The position numbers and the translations under genes are program-made. The notes beneath the pieces are model-generated. The model saw only the letters and a program-made list of their open reading frames with translations, had not been told where the DNA came from and made no database searches. Source: Rehmannia glutinosa (Eukaryota > Streptophyta > Magnoliopsida > Lamiales > Orobanchaceae). Taken from it: DNA of 64,000 nucleotides. This document shows positions 11,646 through 22,879 of the stretch, one piece after another. Within the stretch, counting starts at the first letter, position 1, and each line of letters begins with the position of its first letter. The stretch is from assembly GCA_016081115.2 (NCBI GenBank), contig CM071930.1:31883641-31947640 (forward strand). Reading direction: 5' to 3'.

Positions 11646-12847
11646 ATGCCAAGAACAAAGAATGCAAGCAAGGGAAAAAGCGTGGCAAGTACTTCCGAGG
11701 AGAATGTTGAAGATCGTTTTCTTCAATTGGGCGCTACTTGATTGTATTATGACACATTATGCTCGAAGAGTATAACGGCGAACGGGATTACAATCGGGGC
11801 CGAATGATGGTGAACTTGCACAAATGATACATCGAAGCAAGCAATGGAAAAAACTTTGTGCACAACCTAGACAATTCACACCGAATATAGTCCGAGAGTT
11901 TTATGCGAATGCGAAGACCAAAAATGGCTATAACTCAGAGGTTTTCATACGTGGAGTAAACAAGGTATACACTCATACAAGAGCGATAAGAGAATATTAT
12001 GGACTCCCGGAGGTGGATCACTCACCGTATGTCGAATTTATCTCGCAACCACCGAGTATGGAGGAGATTTGTAATACCTTATGTCGGCCTGGAACTGTGG
12101 TACGTCATATAAAAGTTGTGGGAGGTGCTACTGCTTTTCCGCACACGAGTCTTAGTCGATATGGGCGAGCTTGGTACCACTTCATTTGCAACAACTTGAT
12201 ACCAACCAAGCATGTCAGTGATGTAACTAAGGAACGAGCTCATCTTCTATATGCCATAGTTACTGACATACAATTCGACCCAGCGGTAATTATTGGAATG
12301 TCCCTTTATAACAAAATGCTACATCCCAAAACAGGGGGACTAATTTTACCAAGTTTAATTTGTGGGTTATGTAAAAAGAGCGGTGTTAAGTGGGATAGCT
12401 CCGAGCCGTTGGAAAATCCTAAGGGACCTATAGATTCGGCTACTATTGCTTCTTATGACGAGTGGGCAGACGGTGTGCCTAATCCGAAGGGTGCGGGATA
12501 TATTCTTGATCCCGAATTTGCTCTACCAGCTATTGAGCCTGATACTCATGCCCAACCACAGAATATCGATGCTCCATCCAGTTCAGCGGCAAGACGTTCT
12601 CGTTCTAGACGCTCACATCACGATAACAACCCTTCAGACGCACTAGTTCGCGAAGTACGAGAATTGAGAAAGGGCTTTTGTAGCTGAGCAACGCCACAGA
12701 GCGGCACGAGAAGAATATGAGAATGAGCACAACCGAGTACTTGCCCAGATATATAGCCAGACACACCTGCAATTCCAGTTCCCAATACCACCACCACAGG
12801 GTCCTATTGCTCATTTTTCACCACACGACTTCGATGAGGAGTCCTAG
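11646..12847 (+). pseudogene. Athila-like env-position ORF (plant transposon protein, PF20167-like), broken
   Basis: The start is an ATG at 11646 (MPRTKNASKGKSVASTSEEN). A stop follows after 31 codons (11739-11741). The main block 11824-12687 holds MIHRSKQWKKLCAQPRQF, VREFYANAKTKNG, VFIRGVNKVYTHTRAIREYYGL, YHFICNNLIPTKH and LPSLICGLCKKSGVKWD. The frame shifts near 12675 and continues as an arginine/glutamate-rich helix (AEQRHRAAREEYENEH) ending at 12847. This is the usual Athila ORF between pol and the 3' LTR. It has been called env-like by position only; I see no clear signal peptide or membrane span. One stop and one shift separate it from an open frame. Confidence 0.75.
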
Positions 12848-14069
12848 GCACTCCGGTTATCAGGAAAGTTTTCTCACTCTCCATTGAGGACAATGTTCAA
12901 TTTAAGTTTGGGGGGTGTAATCTGTATTTGTGTATTTATGTCTTTTGAGTCGTGTCAAAAAAAAAAAAAAAAATTGAGTTGAGTCGAGTCGGGTAGTGTT
13001 GAACTATAGAACTACATGATTAAGTAGATTTGTTGATCACGAGTTGAACTGTCATGAAAGCATGCTTTTAAGTAGTGATCTATATTTTGCTTCATTGATT
13101 TCATATTCATGCATAATTCTGTTAGCTTATTTGAAAATGATTAATGAAGTCGAGTGTTGCTTGTATGATCCCACCGGATTCTAGAACTTGTTTGATCACT
13201 AATTGAGGCGAAATCCTAGGTGAAATAAGATAAGGAAATGATTTAGGCCATCTTTGAATAAAAGCTAGAGCCAAAATGACTACCTTTGTACGATATAATT
13301 TCACTAGTGTCCCCTTTTGAGCCTATTAAACCTGTTCTTTGGCAACCCATGTTTTTACCTTGAGCTTACATGTGAAAATCCTAATTACCCATCACTCATA
13401 CACACAAAATGATTGAAGGTTGAGGAGGATGTGATAAGTAAGGTAGATGTTCACTCGCATGAAATTGCCGAGAACAAGAAAATATGAAACCCCATTTGTT
13501 AAAATATGCAAAAGATTAAGTTTGGGGGTTTCGACAAGAAAAAAAAATGTTGAGAATGGAGGCTCGTAAAGGGAGAATCATTGAAAATTCAACAAAGAGT
13601 GAAAGTAGCCATTTTGTTTGGCAATTGGTGATTTGAAGAGGTAATTGTGCGTTTGAGTGAGTTGAGCCACTTAATCCTAAATTTTCCTACCCGACCTTAA
13701 GCCACATTACAAGCTTTGGAAGTCCTATTGATCCATGTGTTATATTAGCCTACATTAGTGGAGATTAGTGGGAATAACAAGCCTATGGAATCCGGTAGTC
13801 ATGATCTTTTGATACTTAGAAGTGGATCATCTTGATAACGTTTGATTGCGTAAATCAATTTGAATAATGTAAACGGAATTTTCATGAATATTCAACACTT
13901 TTGATCACAATGTTAAAATGCATGCTTGATTGATAGTGAAATGAGTTTTTAGACAAATTTTATTGGTTTATGGAGTTTTGTAGTTACTTGTGTTGTTGTA
14001 TTGTTTGTCTTTCATTTTGGAATTATAATTGTTTGAGGACAAACAATAGCTTAAGTTTGGGGGTATTTG
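12848..14069 (+). other. Athila-like 3' noncoding region with three purine-tract copies
   Basis: No coding sequence. TTAAGTTTGGGGGT occurs next to the LTR (14053-14068) and twice further upstream (12902-12916 with one extra G, 13516-13530). An A-run lies at about 12957-12973. Confidence 0.65.
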
Positions 14070-15579
14070 TTAAGTTGGTATTTTACCAACTTATTTGATA
14101 TTTTAGAGTAGAATTTGGTTTTATTTTGGGTGTTTTTAGAGTCGTTAGAGTCCTATTTATTTCAATTAGAGTCGATGTAGAGTCAATACTGATTTGGTAG
14201 CCGAGAGATGAAGAAAACGGTGAAAAACGGCTTGAAGAAAGAAGAAATCGCGTATAAAGAAGGAAAAATCGCACTTTGGCCAGGGAGGCGGGCGGCTGCA
14301 GCCTGCAGCCGCCACAAGCTTCCGCAGCGCCCGCGACAAAGAATCCGGACGGACGGGAGGCGTGTGGGCGTTGCAGCGCCCAATGCCCGGCGCTGCAGCG
14401 CCCGGGCGGAATGTTTTCGAAATACGTTGATGGCGCCTTAGCGCCATGCTTAGGCAGCCGCAGCGCCGTGCGATAATGGGTGATTGAGTTGGCGGGCGCC
14501 GCAGTGCCCATCTTGTAGCGCTGCGCGCCTTGCTAGAAATGGCAGAAATTGTTGGCGCAGCCGCATACGCCATGCGCTGGAAAGCCAGTCAGCAGTGCGC
14601 CGGGGCGGAAAAAACTATGTTCACCTACCCCCTCTTGGACTTTTGTGTACTATAAATACCATCCTTGGGGCTTGAAATTAGGGCATCTTGGAACCCTTGG
14701 GAAGACAATAAAAACAGCTACAAGACAAGGAAGAAGAATTTGAGCATTTTGAGAAGAATTTGGAGAAGAAGATTGGAGGCTTCTATCATCTAGAAATAGA
14801 GAAGATCCCTCAACTCTTGTTCTTATTTTATTGATTTCTTCATATCATGCAAGATGTATTGTTGTATATTCATGGATTCATTTTCTTTAATCATGAGCTA
14901 AACACTATAATTCTAGAGGATTGATGTAATCTATGTTTGAACTTATGTTTTGAGATTGTGGTTTGTCAATCTAGATCTATCAATTTATTTGTGCTATTTG
15001 GATCTATTGCTTCTAAATTACTTGATCAATAATTTAGAATGTTTGGTGTATTTGATTTGACACTTGAGAGAGGTAATTGAATACATGACCTTGGAATAGC
15101 ATAACCTAGGATTTCATAGAATTGAGAGATTTGTGAATCCTTTGAAGTCATTTATCAAGATTCATAGCTTTTATTGAGATTTTGATTGGTGATTTTTATA
15201 GAGATATTGATTTCCCAATTGAATCTAAAATCATTGGCACTTGACAAAGGGAATGATTATTGTAGAAATCTTGACTTATAAATTGATAATTGATGATTGA
15301 TAAACCATATTGACAACATAAGGGATAACTAGATTCATCATACCTCTAGAATTCATTTAATCATTTGGATAAACTCATTGATATTTTCATAGTCTTAATT
15401 TATTTTTAGTATTTTTAGTATAATCAACTCCATCAATTATTGAATTTCTAAATAAAGTTAGACTACTATATTATAGTACTTAGCAATAATTCGATAATTA
15501 TTCCCTGTGGATTCGACAACCTTACTACTCTATATTAAAACTTGACACCGTAGACTTGCGGTTAGAAAAATCTCTAACA
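14070..15579 (+). repeat. 3' LTR of the Athila-like element
   Basis: 1510 bp, nearly identical to 3840-5274 except for the GC-rich block (about 14275-14610), which differs strongly in length and order. TATA box at 14651-14658. Followed by the target duplication GAGCC. Confidence 0.92.
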
Positions 15580-15584
15580 GAGCC

Positions 15585-16394
15585 ATATATGTAAGATTCT
15601 TGCAAAAATAAGAGGATTAGCAACAAGAATCGTAAAGATTGATGAAGAAATGAGGATTTGAGAGAAAGGGAGAATAGCAGCTGTGAAACGAGGGTTTGAA
15701 GGATTTGTGGTTCTGTTTCAAAAGTGAAGACAGACGAGTTATATCCCAAAATTTTTGCCTGGGCGACCGGTCGAAGTGGGGTGTGACCGATCGACGTGCA
15801 GGGCGACCGGTCGACCCTGCTTTGACCGTCCCAGTGCAATTTTCCATTCTCCAGATTTTACAAAAATTCGATTTTTCACCCCAAAAGTTTTAAAATTTTG
15901 CAAAAAGATAATTTTGGACCAAGTCAAGCAAATACGGGTTTCGGGAAAACATATATTCGAGAAAATCGAGATTTAACGAGTAGTGCCCTTTTAAGAAAAA
16001 TTTACAAAGTCATTTAGGGGCACTTAAGGGGTTGAAATGAAATATTTTGAAAGACATGTGCATAAACATGAAATAATATCGAGTTCTAAGGATAATAAGA
16101 GTGAACATACCTCGATAGTTTAACAATCTCTAATAGACGATAGCCAATGAATAGGAGAAATATAACCTACAATTCTTTAGACAAATTTGCACAAGATATA
16201 ATAGCACAAGTGTAGGCAAGTAATAAGAAAAAACTGCTTATGCTATAGAAAATCCATAAGAGTTTAAAAGCAACATATAAGGTCTCATTTTTCAAGGAAT
16301 TTTAAAAACACAAATATTTATTGAGGACCTTAATTTTTAAAATTATGAAAACTCATTTGCAATTGAGACACACAAATAAAAACGTGCATACTAA
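15585..16394 (-). other. Internal noncoding module upstream of the second ORF, LTR-like in layout
   Basis: Minus-strand interior between gag and the second ORF. It contains a short inverted repeat (AGTGCCC at 15982-15988 against GGGCACT at 16018-16024) and copies of the LTR palindrome GCGACCGGTCG at about 15763-15825, in the same relative order as in the LTRs. No convincing reading frame. Confidence 0.5.
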
Positions 16395-17840
16395 CTAAAT
16401 AAAATGCATATTTAAATGGGGAGATATAGTTTGCCAATTACGCCATTTCCATGGGTTGTGCCGTTCCCGTTGTTGATGATATCTTCCCCTTTGAAAATCA
16501 TCTTGTTGATGATTGTTTCTCCAATTACTCCATTTCCAAGCATTGTGGCCTTCTCTTTGGAAATCATGTTGATGATGTCTTTGCCATTTCCAAGGATTGT
16601 GTTCTTCCCATTTTTGATTATATCCTCTTCTTGGAAATTGACTTTGTTTTCTCCTTCTTTGATCAAATAAGATGTTCATTTGATATTTCCTTGGCGGCAT
16701 GAACTTTCTTCGATTATTAATCCGCCGAGTACCTAAAATGACATTGTTTTGTGGTACCCTCAAGTGCTTGGGTCCTTTGGGATTAGTCTTGAGACTTTTA
16801 GGTCTCCAACAATAATTAGAGCTATTTCTAGCCCAACAAGTATTTACCGTATGACCCTTCTTACCACAATAAAAGCAAGTAACATCACTAATATGCATAG
16901 GAACTCGATTCTTTTTCATATGCTTGACAATATTAGGCTTATGATCAAGTTCACTATTCAAACTATCACAACTATTAACATTCACAACATTGGGCAATTT
17001 ATTGGTACTCAAGTTGGATTTTGATAAATCATTTTTCATGAAATTTATATCCTCAACAAGAGTACTATTATGTTTTTCAAGGTTTCTAACCTTGTCAAGT
17101 GTGGTGGTGTGAGCACATGATAGTGATTCATAGGAGTAAATAAACTATCCTTTTCATTTTTCAAAACATTGAATTCCTTTTTCAAACTTTTGTACTTAAC
17201 AAGTAAATTTTAGAATTCATTTTGAAGATCATCAAAATCATTTTGTAAATCACTATAATCATTTTGAACAACAATATCATAGGAAGTAGAGGGTTTAAGA
17301 AATACCTCGTTTTCTTCTTCGATGCCCATAAGACAATGTTCAACTTCTTCATAGTTGGAAGTTGTAAGAGGCTTGTTCCTTAGATTTGACATTGTATCCC
17401 TTTGAGAAGTAGATGCTTTTGAGTTGCTCCTATCATTTGCATATACTTCATGAATGGTTTCTAATTTTTGCCATACTCCATGAGCCGATCGAATCCCTAC
17501 AATATGTTCATATACCAACTTAGTAAATGAACAATACAAAATATTGAGAGCTTTACCGTTTAAGGAGATGATTTTCTTCTCTTCATCATTGAGCTCTTTG
17601 AAGCCTTTGGAGGTGTGTGCTGTGTCTATCATCGGAATAGATTCTCCATTTATGACGATGTTCCAAATATCGAACCCGCAACCTTGTAGATAACATTCCA
17701 TTCTTTCTTTCCAAAATATAAAATTTTTGGAATCAAATAGTGGTGGCTTGGTGTTGGAGGTGCCAGAAAGATGAGCTTCGTTCGTAGCCGACGATCTTTC
17801 TTCTTCACTCGCAATGTGAAACGAGCTTGCCAAAGAGTTT
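16395..17840 (-). pseudogene. Gag of the Sirevirus-like element, internally deleted, with protease-derived repeats
   Basis: The N-terminal part (about 17840-17210) matches the gag at 37297: KPPLFDSKNFIFWKERMECYLQGCGFDIWN and IRSAHGVWQKLETIHE. The ATG at the position used by the plus-strand relative is not preserved. After residue ~130 the gag jumps to its acidic hinge (DLQNDFDDLQNEF), so the middle and the first zinc knuckle are deleted. 17039-16700 carries the second knuckle CFYCGKKGHTVNTC and the WRPKSLKTNPKGPK block. The tail (16640-16410) is a degenerate tandem repeat: in one frame it reads as repeated NPWKW units, in another as repeated LGNGVIG units resembling the GNGKGRILGNGEIG stretch after the protease active site of the relative. 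Confidence 0.7.
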
Positions 17841-17855
17841 GGCTCTGATACCACT
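17841..17855 (-). other. Primer binding site (initiator tRNA-Met type)
   Basis: The minus strand reads AGTGGTATCAGAGCC directly inside the 5' LTR. Confidence 0.85.
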
Positions 17856-19336
17856 TGTAAGTCCAAGCGGCTACGATAATCTAGAGGGGGGAATAGATTA
17901 TCTCCATCTTTTCGATTTTACCCTCTTTCTCGAGCAAGACAAGCCAAGACAATAATAAAAGTGCGGAATGTAAACAACACACGTCGATTTATAGAGGTTC
18001 AACCCACCTAGGGCCTAATTCTCTACCACCCCAGTATATCCGGATGGATTTCAAAAAGAAAAAGAATTTTATTAATTAACAAAATTAATACAAACTCAAC
18101 TTACAACACCTTGAAGAGTACCACACTCTTCTTCAACACCACCTTTGGAGATTACCACAATCTCCCTTTGAAGATTACCACAATCCTCCTTCAACGGCAC
18201 CTTTGAAGATCACCACAATCTTCAATCTTGAAGAATACCAAATTCTCCACACCTCAAGAGCACCACACTCTTGAAACACCTATCACCTAGATCACCCAAG
18301 TGTATTCTTACCACAAGAATACTCACAAGGATGTCTTGTGTTGAATGATGACCAAAAATCAAGATTACAACTCAATAATGAATATTACAATATGAGTGCA
18401 AAGTGTAATCAAGAATAGCCTAGACCTCAAGGATGTGAAAGTGATAAGCTAGGCAAAATTACAAGAAGAGTAATAACTATGAAGAACAAATATTTTCTTG
18501 AAGTGTATCTTGTTGTATTGTATCTCAATTGTTGTGTAGGTTGCTCCAAAACTTCCTCTATTTATAAGAGATGATTGATCAAGCATAGGCTCCTCTTGGG
18601 GATTGAAAATCTATAGAAAAATACAATTAAAATCAAGAATATAGCTGTTAGAAATCAATCCCACATTTTAAGGAAATATTGTTTGCTGTCAAACGGTCAG
18701 ATTTTGCTGTCAAAAGATAGGGCGACCGGTCGCACAGAAATAGACGTTTGAAGAATATATAACAAAAATACAACAGGGCGACCGGTCAATGTACACCTCA
18801 ACCGGTTGACGTCCACCCCAACCGGTCGACCATGACCAAAAATCAAGACAGGGAGTTCTGTTTCAATTTCACACGTTCAGTGCACCGGCCGCACTGGCGG
18901 CCGATCGTCGACGACTGGCCGACGCCCCAAGATGACCGGTCGACCTGTCTATTTTTCAGGTTCGTCTCATTTTTGTTCCAAAATTCATCTTCAGGTACGG
19001 GTTGCCCTATACGGCAACCGGTTGACCTTGAGATAGAAATGTTGTCCAATTTTTGTCGAAAATAAAACTTAATAAATACTCCGAAAATTTAGTAAAAACT
19101 TTTTAAATCAATCGGGAGTATTTAGACAACATTTAGGAACCTTGTTTTTGAGGTTAAAACTTAATAACATAAGATCAATAAAAATGTTGTCCAATTTTAA
19201 CTGAAATAAAACTTGAAGAAATACTCCGGAAAATATTGAAACCATTTGAAATCATTTAGAAGTATTTGGACAACATTGAAAACATTGTTTTGGTGTAAGA
19301 ATAAAATCATCAAAATTAAGATAAAAACATGTATCA
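17856..19336 (-). repeat. 5' LTR of the minus-strand Sirevirus-like element
   Basis: 1481 bp with TG...CA ends on the minus strand. It contains the TATA box 18559-18566, the CGACCGGTCG palindrome cluster (about 18720-19030) and two nested inverted repeats (about 19038-19135 and 19183-19278). It differs from 1-1234 mainly in the palindrome cluster. Confidence 0.9.
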
Positions 19337-19341
19337 AACAC

Positions 19342-20998
19342 TGGATATATAACAAGTCAACTAAAGACTAGGAGGAAGAAGATGGAAGAGATGTCTAGGA
19401 CTGTGAAGGAGTGAAGCAATTGAGTGTGGCATGGAAGAGATGTCTACCATGAGGACTCGAATCAAGGAGTATCGAACTAAGACACAATCGTAAATGAAGA
19501 GTCATGCCATGTCAAGTCAACCGAGAAGCCAAGAGTCAAGTCGCAAGTTGAAGTGATGATGAGTCTTACCATGATTGGAGCAAGACAACTCAAGTCACCT
19601 TGGGGGGAATAAAAAAGATGAAATCTCAAGTCAAGACAATGAACAAAAAGAATCCGTTGCACATAAGTCAAGAAGTTTACTTAAATAAGTAATACTTCCA
19701 AAGACGCCATGTCTTAAAGTGCTCGATCCCAAAGAAGCGTGCAAAAGGAATAAACCAATGGGAAGATCGCACTCGTGTGACCAAGGCATCTCGGTCACGA
19801 AAAAGTGAACGTTCATTTAATACGAGAAAATGTCAACATCAAGGACTGCAACAAGACAAGCCAACGAACACAAGTGACTTTTGAAAATCAGCCTATCTCT
19901 TCAACGGACAGATTTTTGAAAGTTCACTATAAAAGTTTAAAGCAAAAGTTAACCGAGGAATCTCATTGAGAGAAGGTAACCTAAACCATGAACAATCAAG
20001 AGATTATTCAAACTGTAACCTGCAATATATTCTCAAGTTATTCAAGCAAATCCTCAAGCCTAAAACTTGAAGGAAATCGATCCAACACTAAGCTGTGAAG
20101 GAAAGACAACTTCAAATGGTTGAAGAGGAAACTTTTGAAGAATCAAAAGGGGTCTAGATTCCAAAGAGGATTGTAGAAAGGTTCAAGGTCGAACGACTAC
20201 ACAACTTGGTCGGTCTCAAGTTATTGGAGGGCTTCGTGATCAAATCCAAGAAGATCTTTTGAGCAAGTAAGTCAAGTAAGAAAAATGGAAACAGAAAAGA
20301 TACTAATATTGAAGAAGAATGCTCCTAATATGCTGGGTCGGACGAAAGAAGCCAAATTAGCCATCTAGGTGACCCCTCCATTGCATCTGTGACCAGGTCT
20401 CAGGCCGAGCAAGAGCACCGTGTGTGATCAAGACTTGTATCTGGGTGGAGAATAGATAACCACTTTGTACTCGATCAATACTTAGTGGATTCCTCCAGGA
20501 GTTGGAGAAAGAGAGGAGTAGAAGAATTACCCCATCTTCGAACCTCTATAAAACTTATTGTGTCATTTACATTTCAAAGATTCTATTTTCGCATATCATT
20601 TTATATCTGTTACTTTTGGTATTATCGTTTTGCACTATTTTTGATAATTTTAATTTGTCAACCGATAATTAACAAAGTGCTAAAATCAAGTGTTTAAAGC
20701 AAAGTTAACCTAATTCAAGGGTGTTAAGTCTTAGCAATAATTTATAAAATCTCATCACAACCAAGTTAAGGTTTAGACTAACAAATTACCAACAATTTTC
20801 ATAATATTATTCATCAAACTCAATCGAAATTTTTTTTGTTGAGTGGCTAACTCTTTGGTTAACTAACTTAGTATTGTTCAATTTCGAAGGACTTAGTTGT
20901 ATTTAACTCTGTAATATTTTAAAAGGACTAAAATCGAAAAGTTGGTAATGTCTATCCAACCCCCTTCTAAACCTTACTCACACCCTCGGGGACCTAGT
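19342..20998 (+). repeat. Truncated copia LTR (same family as 51863-53325), mosaic in its 3' half
   Basis: Collinear with 51960-53325. Shared landmarks are the AACCAATGGGA block (19753), TATA box TATAAAAG (19928-19935), CTCAAGCC...GAAGGAAATCGATCCAACAC (about 20052-20090), the TTAGTGGATTCCTCCAGGAG block (20483) and AACCCCCTTCTAAACC before the end. The first ~100 bp are missing because the Sirevirus-like element abuts here. No recognisable primer site follows the end. Blocks between 20194 and 20805 match sequence at 21511-23046; see findings. Confidence 0.75.
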
Positions 20999-21407
20999 AT
21001 CGAAAAGGTGATTATGTAACCTTTCATGGCTTGGCTTAATAAAATGATGATATTATACTCGAGCAAAAGGCAATCGAATTGTTTCATTTGTGTGTGTTCA
21101 ATCCATAAATGAACTCACTCTTTCATTTTTTTCCTTTTTCTTTTCACGATTAAAAGAATGATTACGATTATTGCGAAACCAATATCAAGAGATAGACCTG
21201 ATTTTTAAGTATGAGAACATCATGACTAACTCCTGTTATAGAAAGTGTGCATAAATGAATGGTACAATTTTTGGTTAAAACTTAATGAATGGTACAATAT
21301 ATAAACTTGTTTAGTTGCATATTTAAATTCTACCTTTAGTTGTTGAATGAATCCAAAATCACGATTGCTTATATTTTTTTGTGAATGTTTGTAGGTCTAA
21401 TATTGAA
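20999..21407. other. No feature recognised
   Basis: AT-rich sequence between the LTR remnant and the CACTA remnant; nothing supportable seen. Confidence 0.4.
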
Positions 21408-22472
21408 ATGGGTAGACATCGAGATCTCATAGTCCAGGAAGAGGAAAAAGACTACACATTCATCACCAAGAACACCACCATCTACTACTACTGAACGAGG
21501 AAGGAGACTACGACTACACAACTTGGTGCACTACCTCCACCTCCATCTCAACCTCCATCCGATCCACGTCCATCTGCTCCATCCGATACAATGGCTTTCT
21601 TGTTAAGTGGTTAATTCTTAATTGTCTCATTTTTCTTGTTTTGATCTTTTGAAGAATCAGAAAGAGTTGTAATTGTTACAATTTCGATTTCTGTTTTTCT
21701 AGCTTTTGTGAAGAAAAATGGATATGTCTATCTTTTGGAAAAGATACTAATATTGAAGCAAAGGAGGGAGTGACAATCATGTAAACTATCATGCTCCTAA
21801 TATGACTCAGAATCTTGGATTTTGGCAAGTTAATGAAAATAAGAGAGGGAAAGAAAATGTAATCTACTCAAATTAGCCATCTAGTTTAATCTATATGTCA
21901 TGGTTTTAGTCATGACCCCTCCATTTTCCACTATGTTCTCTATACTAATATTTCATATGATTTTAAAAACATTTAGGATATAAAATTTTTTTTACTTCTA
22001 AGTTAAATAACACAACAAACAAGAATCGGAGGAGTTTACACGAGCCAATGAGACTATAGATGAAAATAAGTTGTATTTGGATGTCGTGGGTGGAACGAAT
22101 AGAAATGGAACTTATGGTCTTGGATCTGAAGTTGAAGCATGTGAGTATTATGGTACTATGGTGTTGTTCACATACATCATTCCAATACCCTTAAAGATTT
22201 CTTTTCTTCAAAGCTCATTTATGCAAGCGATATGGAACAAATAGTGAAGAAATTAATGAACTATGACAAAGAATTATACAACAAGATGAGAATATTAAGA
22301 ATTTGTAAAAGACTTATCAAGCTAATGTTAACGTTTGTTGCTTTTGGGAAAGGGCAATGATGGAGTATTGATGGAATGTCGAACTCAATCACTACCCCAA
22401 CATGTCATCTATTCTTGTGATGATGATGAGGACGGCGATGATGATGATGGTCTTGTTCCTGCTATAGTGTAG
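21408..22472 (+). pseudogene. Remnant of a CACTA-associated plant transposase gene
   Basis: An ATG at 21408 opens MGRHRDLIVQEEEKDYTF and soon stops. A proline-rich stretch follows (about 21525-21590). The recognisable part is 22030-22139, reading NKLYLDVVGGTNRNGTYGLG, a pattern (VGGxxxxxxYGLGS) typical of the C-terminal region of plant En/Spm-type transposase proteins (Transposase_24). A helical segment and an acidic C-terminus (DDDEDGDDDDGLVPAIV, stop at 22470-22472) follow in another frame. The presence of a CACTA terminus at 23392 supports the call. Exons cannot be placed reliably. Confidence 0.45.
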
Positions 22473-22879
22473 CTTACGTTGTTTTAGTATCAATATTTTG
22501 TGTTTATTTGGCGTTTCAGTTTATTTGGTAGTCTTTTATTATTCACACTTTTAACATGCTTGTTACTTTTGGTATTATCGTTTTGCACTATTTCTAGGAT
22601 ATCCATAAGGGTAATATTTTGTACAATAAGAGGAATTTTAAGATACATACTAAGGAGGAAAATATTAGACTGATCAATAAGTACTCTTTTGCATTATATT
22701 AATGGGTTTATTTTGGGATTTTAATTTGTATACATGAGTATCTTTATTATATTATGATTCAATTGCATTACAAAGCGGGCTACAAACAATTCTTGAATTA
22801 ATATTTAAAATATAATGTATACATGCCCACAAATAGATTACCTACTAATTGCCTACGAAAGGCAACTTTTTGAAAATAT

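Larger units (their letters stand above)
3840..15579 (+). mobile_element. Athila-like Ty3/gypsy retrotransposon, full length, nested
   Basis: Bounded by LTRs at 3840-5274 and 14070-15579 and by the exact 5-bp duplication GAGCC (3835-3839 and 15580-15584). The primer site matches the 3' end of plant tRNA-Asp with one mismatch, typical of Athila. The order is gag, protease, RT, RNase H, integrase, a long spacer, an env-position ORF and a 3' purine tract, all on the plus strand. Pol carries many frameshifts. The LTRs are nearly identical outside one GC-rich block, so the insertion is younger than its host element. Confidence 0.93.
1..19336 (-). mobile_element. Sirevirus-like Ty1/copia element without pol, minus strand, split by a gypsy insertion
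   Basis: Two copies of one long LTR bound this element: 17856-19336 (5' LTR) and 1-1234 (3' LTR, cut by the window start; base 1 aligns with 18103). Inside the 5' LTR lies a primer site complementary to initiator tRNA-Met (17841-17855, minus). The order on the minus strand is LTR, gag, noncoding module, a second ORF, purine tracts, LTR. Once the nested gypsy element (3840-15579) is set aside, the interior is about 4.9 kb and holds no integrase or reverse transcriptase. Gag and LTR resemble those of the Sirevirus at 35951-44434 but are clearly diverged. I infer a non-autonomous derivative. Its target duplication cannot be checked because the far end is outside the window. Confidence 0.85.

Noticed and set aside
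19477..19816. Minus-strand frames at 19.5-19.8 kb
   Set aside because: They lie in the copia LTR remnant, alignable with noncoding LTR sequence at 52.0-52.3 kb.
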